A stretch of 5,201 nt of DNA, taken from positions 1 through 5,201 of the forward strand of contig JAFGEY010000377.1 in the NCBI GenBank assembly GCA_016931365.1, given 5' to 3'. Made by a program: the position numbers and the translations under genes. Under the pieces are notes generated by a model. That model did not search any database, had not been told where the DNA came from, and saw nothing but the letters and a program-made list of their open reading frames with translations. This document shows positions 1 through 4,814 of the stretch, piece after piece. This DNA is from Anaerolineae bacterium (GTDB taxonomy: Bacteria > Chloroflexota > Anaerolineae > JAFGEY01). Position 1 is the stretch's first letter. Each line of letters opens with the position of its first letter.

Positions 1-36
1 CCGGCCATTGTCGCCTTTTTGCGCCAATATGTGTGA
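1..36 (+). CDS. C-terminal end of an upstream gene (partial, product unknown)
   Basis: Frame 1 is open from the window edge to a TGA at 34-36 and reads PAIVAFLRQYV before the stop, a plausible helical C-terminus. The stop lies 9 bases before the next start codon, the tight spacing expected inside an operon. Eleven residues are too few to assign a family, and frame 3 is also open here, so this is only a likely gene end. Confidence 0.35.
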   Translation, partial: PAIVAFLRQYV

Positions 37-45
37 GCAGACAGG

Positions 46-414
46 ATGAAACGCAGACGAAACACCCGGCGCGCTTCGCCTCGACAGACATTCGGCATTT
101 TGGCCCTGGTTTTGGTCGCCATCCCGGCCCTGTTCCTCCGGGAGTGGACCGGCTGGCCGTTCTACTGGGCCTGGCTGGTTGTGTGCAATCTGGTGACTTT
201 GGCTTTCTACGGGTTCGACAAGGCGCAGTCGAAGAGCGGCGGGCTGCGTGTACCGGAAGTGGTTTTGCACGGGCTGGGAGTGGCCGGCGGCTTTGTCGCT
301 GGCTGGCTCGGGCGGGCGGTGTTTCGTCACAAGACGTGCAAGCCGGCTTTTGTGCTGTGGCTGGCGGTGGGCACGGCACTGCACCTGGTATGGATCATCT
401 GGCGCTATGTCTGA
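46..414 (+). CDS. DUF1294 family small integral membrane protein
   Basis: This 122-residue protein carries the signature of the DUF1294 family: YGFDK at residues 55-59, RVPE at 68-71, a glycine pair at 81-82 and RHKT at 94-97. It begins with a basic stretch (KRRR, TRR) and has about four hydrophobic segments (roughly 15-31, 37-54, 74-91 and 102-120), so it should sit in the cytoplasmic membrane. The length is typical of the domain on its own; other members carry an N-terminal cold-shock domain, which is absent here. The family has no established biochemical function. The ATG at 46 is the first in-frame start after the stop at 34-36; only weak Shine-Dalgarno-like bases (GAG at 35-37, AGG at 43-45) precede it. 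It ends in tandem TGA codons (412-417). No functional link to the downstream STAND pair is visible. Confidence 0.85.
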   Translation: MKRRRNTRRASPRQTFGILALVLVAIPALFLREWTGWPFYWAWLVVCNLVTLAFYGFDKAQSKSGGLRVPEVVLHGLGVAGGFVAGWLGRAVFRHKTCKPAFVLWLAVGTALHLVWIIWRYV

Positions 415-477
415 TGACAGGAAATGCGGCCTGGCTCGCCGCTCCGGTCGCGCCACCCGCGCTGCCTGGGTGTGTTG

Positions 478-573
478 ATGACGGCGTTGGGGCCGGCGCT
501 GTACCCGTCGCAGACGGACGAGAAACGCTGGGTCGATGGGGTGCTGGCACGGAAAAAGGGGTTGGGGTTTTAG
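478..573 (+). pseudogene. Possible short ORF or C-terminal gene remnant, unrecognised
   Basis: The 195-base gap between the DUF1294 gene and the HEAT gene holds a frame-1 reading stretch open from 418 to a TAG at 571-573. From the ATG at 478 it encodes 31 residues including LYPSQTDEKRWVDGVL and ending KKGLGF, which looks more like the natural C-terminus of a soluble protein than random sequence. An ATG at 424 would give 49 residues, but the AGGAA beside it is too close to serve as a normal ribosome site. A 23-residue frame-2 reading from 407 ends in a TGA that overlaps the ATG at 478. No family is recognised. It may be the tail of a deleted gene, a small protein or chance; a remnant is the slight favourite. 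Confidence 0.25.
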
Positions 574-579
574 CCAATG

Positions 580-591
580 ACTATACATAGT
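580..591. promoter_or_regulatory. Inverted repeat ACTAT-AC-ATAGT, possible operator or promoter element
   Basis: Two perfect 5-base arms flank a 2-base centre. The AT-rich repeat stands out against GC-rich surroundings and lies 18 bases upstream of the preferred HEAT-gene start. It contains TATACA (582-587), four of six matches to a sigma-70 -10 hexamer, but no convincing -35 at standard spacing: TTGGGG at 562-567 is only 14 bases away. It could be an operator or part of a promoter for the HEAT-STAND pair, or chance. Confidence 0.25.
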
Positions 592-595
592 TCAC

Positions 596-603
596 AAGGC
601 GAG
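596..603 (+). promoter_or_regulatory. Ribosome binding site deciding the start of the HEAT gene
   Basis: AAGGCGAG lies 6-10 bases before the ATG at 610, a usable Shine-Dalgarno sequence. The alternative in-frame ATG at 577 has only GGTTTTAGCCA in front of it, with no purine-rich ribosome site at suitable spacing. The start at 610 is therefore preferred, and this also leaves the 580-591 inverted repeat outside the coding region. Confidence 0.55.
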
Positions 604-609
604 AGCACT

Positions 610-2193
610 ATGGAAACACAGAACGACTCGATGCATCGCATTCTGGATCGCATTCTCACCGGCAATTATCTTCTTCGAGAGCAAGCCCTGGCAGAACTGC
701 CTGAATTGAGCAATGAAGACAGGCAGTACGTGTCGCAAGTATTGATCAGCCGGTTGAACAGAGAATCCGGCGGGCGAGATCGCGGCTGGTTTGTCTCTGC
801 GCTGGCCGCGACCAACATGCCGGAAGCATTGGCTGCCGTCATCCAACGGCTCGACGCCGAGATCGAACCGTACTACTTTGCGCGGTACTGGGCCGTCATC
901 GCACTTGTCCGCATGAACCCGCCTGATCTGAATGCGCGTCTCCAGGAAATCGCCGCACATGATTCAGACGACCTGGTTCAGGCCACGGCGCTGGGCTTTT
1001 TGGTGGCTCTAACATGTGAAGAGGAATACATCGAGCGACTGCTGCATATGGTACAGTCTGACGAAGGCTACCAGCACTGGGCCGGATGCAAAGGCATTGG
1101 CACTGCCGTCCATCGGATGGGGTATCCCGAATGGATCGAGGGGCGATTCTTGCCCGTGCTGGAGCAGCGGCTTTACGACCGCGAGCAGTGGCGTGAAGTT
1201 CAATACCAGGCGGCAATGGCGTTGGGCGGGTTCAAACACAAATGGATGGAGGCGATCAAGGTTTTGACCGCCGCACTCAAAAAAGACCTCTACCATGTGC
1301 CTCGCCGCGCCTGTGTCGATGCCCTGGGCCAAATTGGCCGGTCAGAGGCGCAAGAGGCATTGCTGATCGCGCTTGGGGATCAGGATGCCGAAATCCATGC
1401 CCGGGCAGCCAACACGCTCAAGCAGATACTTGGTCCGACAGATGCAGCCAAGATCATTGTTGACGAGCTGGTGCGGGCCGACACGCCGCCACCAGGCTAT
1501 GTCGACGCCTTGCGGAAAATCGACGGGCAGGAAGCAGCCCGGCTGTTGACGGATTACCTGCTCGATGCCGACCCCGACAAAGTGGATCGTGCCTCAAGGG
1601 TACTGACCAGCCTGGGCGGTGAAGGCGCGCTGCGCACCCTGCAAACCCAGCGCAACAAGGCAATGGAAACCTACACACAACTGCTCGGCAGTGCGGACCA
1701 AAACATTATGCAGCAGTTCAACAACCTGATGAACCGCGCGCACCAGGCGTTTTCGATGGCGATGTGGATGCACGGGATCATCTTTGGCGTCGGCGTGCTC
1801 ATTTTGGTTGCCAGCATGTACGTTGCCCTGTCCCAGAATTTTGAGACCTTTGAACGCTATGTCGGCGTTGGCGGCGCGGTCAGCAGCGTGGGCGTCTTGC
1901 TGTTGCTCTTTTATCGCAACCCGTTGAACAACATCCGCAAGTCGATGACCGACCTGATGCAGGTCAACGTCGTCTTTCTGGGCTACGTGCGGCAGATCAA
2001 CCAGATCGACGCCACATTCAAGCAGTTGTTTTTGTCTGCCGCCGGGTTCGACACGGATCAGATGGACAAGACCGTCCGGCGGATTCAAGGGGCGGTCAAG
2101 GGAACGATGCAGGAAATTCAGACTTATTTGGGGCAATACGACGATAAAAAAGCGAACCGGGAGCCTGGTCCGTCTCCAGAAGGGAACGAGTAG
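610..2193 (+). CDS. HEAT-repeat protein with two C-terminal transmembrane segments
   Basis: The product is 527 residues long from the ATG at 610. Residues about 1-345 form helical repeats of HEAT/PBS-lyase type; the clearest pair is 232-274, with RRACVDALGQIG followed by the repeat containing HARAANTLKQIL. Two hydrophobic segments follow at about 387-408 and 417-435, separated by a short loop (SQNFETFER), so the protein should be an integral membrane protein with both large parts probably on the same, cytoplasmic side. The tail (436-527) begins with basic residues (RNPLNNIRK), continues as amphipathic helices (LMQVNVVFLGYVRQINQIDATF, positions 449-470) and ends in a charged region. No enzymatic motif is seen. 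The 2TM-plus-helical-tail layout recalls 2TM modules of bacterial conflict systems with death-like or TRADD-N domains; that resemblance is from memory. It lies 45 bases upstream of the STAND gene and is probably co-transcribed. It could be membrane effector, scaffold or regulator. An extra 11 residues would be added if translation began at 577. Confidence 0.8.
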   Translation: METQNDSMHRILDRILTGNYLLREQALAELPELSNEDRQYVSQVLISRLNRESGGRDRGWFVSALAATNMPEALAAVIQRLDAEIEPYYFARYWAVIALVRMNPPDLNARLQEIAAHDSDDLVQATALGFLVALTCEEEYIERLLHMVQSDEGYQHWAGCKGIGTAVHRMGYPEWIEGRFLPVLEQRLYDREQWREVQYQAAMALGGFKHKWMEAIKVLTAALKKDLYHVPRRACVDALGQIGRSEAQEALLIALGDQDAEIHARAANTLKQILGPTDAAKIIVDELVRADTPPPGYVDALRKIDGQEAARLLTDYLLDADPDKVDRASRVLTSLGGEGALRTLQTQRNKAMETYTQLLGSADQNIMQQFNNLMNRAHQAFSMAMWMHGIIFGVGVLILVASMYVALSQNFETFERYVGVGGAVSSVGVLLLLFYRNPLNNIRKSMTDLMQVNVVFLGYVRQINQIDATFKQLFLSAAGFDTDQMDKTVRRIQGAVKGTMQEIQTYLGQYDDKKANREPGPSPEGNE

Positions 2194-2207
2194 GAACGGA
2201 CATAGCG

Positions 2208-2221
2208 GCCAATCGATTGGC
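2208..2221. repeat. Perfect 14-bp palindrome GCCAATCGATTGGC between HEAT and STAND genes
   Basis: The sequence equals its own reverse complement over all 14 bases and ends directly at the first base of the STAND ribosome site. In RNA it could fold as a 5-bp stem (GCCAA/TTGGC) with a TCGA loop. It lies 14 bases after the HEAT stop codon. There is no U-tract, so it is not a terminator. It might be a dimeric regulator site or a small hairpin affecting STAND translation. Confidence 0.5.
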
Positions 2222-2232
2222 GGAGAGAGGAA
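2222..2232 (+). promoter_or_regulatory. Strong ribosome binding site for the GTG-started STAND gene
   Basis: The purine run GGAGAGAGGAA contains AGAGGA ending 7 bases before the GTG at 2239. This supports the GTG start: the first in-frame ATG would come about 60 codons later and would remove the N-terminal helical segment. Confidence 0.75.
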
Positions 2233-2238
2233 TAGCCG

Positions 2239-4476
2239 GTGGACAGGAAAACCGACCTGGAAGAGCATATACGCGAGTCCTATCGTTTGATCAACGAATA
2301 CGAAACGATCTACAGGGTTTCGTCCGATCCCAAAGAACAAGCGCGCTGCCGGCAAATCATCGACGAGCAGTGGACGCTTCTAGAAAGCTATTTGGGCGAT
2401 TACGCGAAAATCGTCCAAGATATGCCTCAAGACATCCTCGAAATCGCATCCAGTCGTCCTTCTCGGCCTTTTCCTGCTCTACCCAGCGTCCGACCATACA
2501 ACAATCTTCCGCGTCCTGATTATGTGGAATTTGTGGGCCGTGAAGATGAACTCGAATGGCTGCGGCAAAGGCTGTCGTCGGAGGATCGCGCCTGGCAAAT
2601 CGCCTTGACCGGTATCGGCGGCGTGGGCAAGAGCGCACTGGCCCTGACCATCGCCCACGAGTATCGAACCCGGTACGGCCAATTGCCCGCAGAGGATCGG
2701 TTCGAGGCCATCGTCTGGGTCTCGGCCAAAGAACAAGTGCTGAGCGCCTATGGCCGGGAGCAGGCCGACCTGCCGGAGCAGATCATGCACACCCTGGAGG
2801 ACGTGTACACGGCGATTTCGCAAACATTGGAACGCGAGGATATCACCCGCGCCCTGCCGCAAGACCAGGCTAACCTGGTCGACAAGGCGCTGCGCCGGCA
2901 GCGCACGCTGCTGGTAATGGACAATATGGAGAGCGTGCGGGACGAGCGGATCAAACCGTTCTTGCGCAAACTGCCGCCGCCGACCAAGGCATTGATCACG
3001 TCCAGGGAATGGACAAACGTCGCCGATCAATGGGCGCTGACCGGGTTGTCCGCCGAGGAAGCGGATGCGTTGATGCAGCAAGAGTCGCAGACGCGGGGTG
3101 TCGAACTGAGAGAGCAGGAACGAAAACGAATCTTTGAGTTGACGCATGGGCTTCCGCTGCCGATCAAGCTGGGCATCGCGCGAATTGCCAGCGGCGAGAG
3201 TTTCGCCGCCGTAGAACGCTGGCTGGGCGATGCGACGGGGGACATACCCGAGTATTGCATCAACGGCCAGATCGCGCTGGCACGAGAGCGCGATCCAAAT
3301 GCCTGGATCATCTTGCTGGCATGCTCGCTGTTTGATCGCGGCACCGGGGCTTCACGAGAAGCATTGGGTTACACCGCCGATTTGTCCATTGCCGACCGGG
3401 ACGCTGCGCTGTCGCAGCTTCAGCGGCTTTTTCTGATCAATCGCACCCAACAAGATCGGTTTTGGGTGCTGCCGCTCGCGTCAGAATATATGAGAGCCGC
3501 CTCTGCCGGCACCAACTTGGGCCCATGCATTGATCGCTGGTTGGATTGGTTGGTCCAATTCATCCAAACGGATGACCCGGCATCAGATTGGAAATCCGAG
3601 TACCTACAAATGCTTGATCTTGAATATCCGAATCTTGTGAGCGGCATTCATTGGTGTCGAACGCAAGCACGGTGGGATACTTTGTTTCGGTTGGCCAGAG
3701 GAACCTGGGATTATCCTTATTTGAGTGGCTTGTTTAGTGAAATGGAAGAAATTCTGAATGTGTCTATGCTGGCGGCTCAGCACACTTGGGATGAACAGAG
3801 GGCGGGCCAGGTCGAATTTGAACTGGGCAAACTTGCCAGACTCAGGATGCAATACGACAAAGCAGAAAAGCACTTTAAAAGGGCTGAAGAAATCGCCCGG
3901 AAATATGGTGACCATGCTGTTTTGGGCAAAGCCTGGAGCAGTCACATTGCCGCCTTGTTGGATATCAGACAAACAGTCAAGACAGAGATAGAAAGAAACT
4001 CTCTGTTGGTCGAAGCCGAGAGGATGGCATATTCCTTACTGACACTGGGCGAACAACATAACGATCTCTATCTGCAAACCCTGGCCGTTGATCGACTGTC
4101 ATCTATCGAAGGTGAAAAGTCCAACTTTGACAGGGCTTCTGACTGGTTGGACAAGGCCGAAGACTGGATCAAGAAATTGGGCGCGGACAGAAGAGAGCCG
4201 TCGATCACATACCATCGTGGCCGGAATTTGATGAAACAGGGAGATTATCAAGGCGCGGAATCGTATGTCCGGCACGCTTTGAGTCTACATACCTTGTGGA
4301 AAGAACGTCGCTATGCGGCTACTGAGGAGTATGTGCTGGCTGAGATTTACGTCAAAACAGGACAAGTCGCGTTAGCCCGTCAGCATGCCCAAGAGGCCCG
4401 AGACCTGTACGAACGCCTGGGCATTGAGCAACGCCGAACCGAAGCGGAAGAACTGCTTCACCGTCTGGCTGAATGA
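2239..4476 (+). CDS. NLR-like STAND NTPase: adaptor-like N-terminus, NB-ARC, TPR sensor
   Basis: This 745-residue protein is a signal-transduction ATPase of the STAND class. Residues 1-65 are predicted helical and charged, containing DPKEQARCRQIIDEQW, and resemble the effector-associated or death-like adaptor segments often found at the front of such proteins. A proline-rich linker (73-92) leads to NB-ARC: VGRE at 99-102, Walker A GIGGVGKS at 125-132, Walker B LLVMDN at 224-229, sensor-1-like ITSRE at 253-257 and GLPL at 304-307. A winged-helix-like region covers about 345-420. LDLEYPNLVSGIHW (459-472) matches the LExExPNLxxALxW motif typical of AfsR-like NB-ARC/TPR proteins. TPR-like helical pairs fill about 523-745, clearest at 523-558, 655-690 and 691-728. 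No TIR, nuclease, protease or membrane segment is present, so output presumably needs a partner; the upstream HEAT-2TM protein is the obvious candidate. By family knowledge the TPRs sense a ligand and NB-ARC oligomerises. Defence is likely but a transcriptional or signalling role cannot be excluded. Confidence 0.9.
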   Translation: MDRKTDLEEHIRESYRLINEYETIYRVSSDPKEQARCRQIIDEQWTLLESYLGDYAKIVQDMPQDILEIASSRPSRPFPALPSVRPYNNLPRPDYVEFVGREDELEWLRQRLSSEDRAWQIALTGIGGVGKSALALTIAHEYRTRYGQLPAEDRFEAIVWVSAKEQVLSAYGREQADLPEQIMHTLEDVYTAISQTLEREDITRALPQDQANLVDKALRRQRTLLVMDNMESVRDERIKPFLRKLPPPTKALITSREWTNVADQWALTGLSAEEADALMQQESQTRGVELREQERKRIFELTHGLPLPIKLGIARIASGESFAAVERWLGDATGDIPEYCINGQIALARERDPNAWIILLACSLFDRGTGASREALGYTADLSIADRDAALSQLQRLFLINRTQQDRFWVLPLASEYMRAASAGTNLGPCIDRWLDWLVQFIQTDDPASDWKSEYLQMLDLEYPNLVSGIHWCRTQARWDTLFRLARGTWDYPYLSGLFSEMEEILNVSMLAAQHTWDEQRAGQVEFELGKLARLRMQYDKAEKHFKRAEEIARKYGDHAVLGKAWSSHIAALLDIRQTVKTEIERNSLLVEAERMAYSLLTLGEQHNDLYLQTLAVDRLSSIEGEKSNFDRASDWLDKAEDWIKKLGADRREPSITYHRGRNLMKQGDYQGAESYVRHALSLHTLWKERRYAATEEYVLAEIYVKTGQVALARQHAQEARDLYERLGIEQRRTEAEELLHRLAE

Positions 4477-4481
4477 GCCAG
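4465..4481 (+). other. Small hairpin overlapping the STAND stop codon
   Basis: CTGGCT at 4465-4470 pairs perfectly with AGCCAG at 4476-4481 around a 5-base loop. The stop codon (4474-4476) lies in the loop and second arm. CAAATAAGG follows instead of a U-tract, so it is not a standard intrinsic terminator. It may be a weak 3'-end structure or chance. Confidence 0.25.
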
Positions 4482-4539
4482 CAAATAAGGTTATGCACAA
4501 AAAATGCCGAGTGACATATTGCATTTCGACGAGTTAACC

Positions 4540-4680
4540 ATGTCCCTACGTCCCTGGTATCAAGTCGTTTTTCCACGTGAAGACCTGCGCGAAAGCTGCC
4601 CGCTGGACGCCTCCGAGTTCACCATTCACCTCGACCTGGCGCGGGCCGGCCTGGCGCGCAAATGGAGAAAATCGATATGA
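4540..4680 (+). pseudogene. Truncated 5' end of a DUF499-type AAA ATPase gene
   Basis: The ATG at 4540 opens a 46-residue frame containing PWYQVVFPREDL and PLDASEFTIHLDLAR, which I recognise as the N-terminus of DUF499 family ATPases (typically PWxxVVxPREDLREGxPLDASEFAVHLDxVRxG). Family members are roughly a thousand residues long; here the match stops around residue 39 (about 4656) and a few unrelated residues (KWRKSI) lead to TGA at 4678. The rest of the gene is gone, so this is a remnant. An ATG at 4504 would add 12 residues in frame. Only a weak ribosome site (GAG, 4531-4533) precedes 4540. DUF499 proteins commonly sit beside DUF1156 methylases and helicases in predicted defence loci, so the remnant suggests a former defence island. 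Assignment is from memory of the motif. Confidence 0.55.
4635..4658. repeat. Short direct repeat CCTGGCGCG at the DUF499 break
   Basis: CCTGGCGCG occurs at 4635-4643 and again at 4650-4658, a 15-base period. The second copy coincides with the point where DUF499 similarity ends. A short repeat at a rearrangement junction could mark slippage or microhomology-mediated deletion, but GC-rich coding sequence produces such repeats by chance. Confidence 0.3.
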
Positions 4681-4685
4681 CCGGC

Positions 4686-4692
4686 AAAGGAG
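4686..4692 (+). promoter_or_regulatory. Ribosome binding site AAAGGAG of the decarboxylase-like fragment
   Basis: AAAGGAG lies 8 bases before the ATG at 4701, near-ideal in sequence and spacing. It shows that the native start and leader of this gene survive although its body does not. An in-frame ATG at 4662 lacks a comparable site. Confidence 0.65.
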
Positions 4693-4700
4693 AAAACCCA

Positions 4701-4805
4701 ATGAGCGAACATCCATTATCAACCCTGCACAGGCTGGACCCGGACCTGATGGCACACGTGCAGGCGACCGACCCGCTGATCTTTGCCGACGGCGCGCTGC
4801 CCAGA
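4701..4805 (+). pseudogene. Truncated 5' end of a carboxymuconolactone decarboxylase-like gene
   Basis: From the ATG at 4701 the first 35 residues include HPLSTLHRLDPDLM and LIFADGALPR, matching the N-terminal layout of carboxymuconolactone decarboxylase/AhpD-like proteins (HPLxxLxxxDPELxxxV, then FADGALPxKTKxLIALA). The conserved KTKxLIA helix and the downstream CxxC/His active-site region never appear: directly after PR the frame becomes EDN and then the start of another protein. The head is therefore a remnant truncated at about 4805. The frame stays open into the downstream gene, so ribosomes starting here could make a chimeric product with 38 extra N-terminal residues. Family members act on muconolactone-type substrates or as peroxidase-like alkylhydroperoxidases, but no activity is expected from this piece. 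Recognition rests on a short stretch. Confidence 0.6.
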
Positions 4806-4810
4806 GAGGA
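4803..4810 (+). promoter_or_regulatory. Ribosome binding site AGAGAGGA deciding the 4815 start
   Basis: AGAGAGGA ends 4 bases before the ATG at 4815, slightly close but strong. It overlaps the last codon of the decarboxylase-like fragment, so the junction appears to lie at the leader of the downstream gene. Confidence 0.5.
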
Positions 4811-4814
4811 CAAT

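Noticed and set aside
33..590. Forward frame of 185 residues overlapping the DUF1294 gene
   Set aside because: Glycine-, alanine- and arginine-rich sequence typical of a shifted GC-rich frame; DUF1294 motifs are in the other frame.
577..609. ATG at 577 as start of the HEAT gene
   Set aside because: No ribosome site precedes it, and the 11 extra residues are not repeat-like; 610 has AAGGCGAG at good spacing.
1594..2355. Long reverse-strand open frame (253 residues) opposite the end of the HEAT gene
   Set aside because: It is antisense to a well-supported coding region, has low-complexity composition and no recognisable motif.
2479..3147. Reverse-strand open frame (222 residues) opposite NB-ARC
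   Set aside because: It mirrors the high-GC third-position pattern of the STAND gene, whose NB-ARC motifs are unmistakable.
4491..4520. Promoter-like pair (TTATGC and CATATT, 18-base spacing) before the DUF499 remnant
   Set aside because: Only two of six and four of six consensus matches; not distinguishable from chance in an AT-rich spacer.
4477..4539. Small reading MHKKCRVTYCISTS and the A-rich tract after the STAND gene
   Set aside because: The reading is 14 codons without a ribosome site, and the A-run is not preceded by a hairpin on the reverse strand that would make a terminator.
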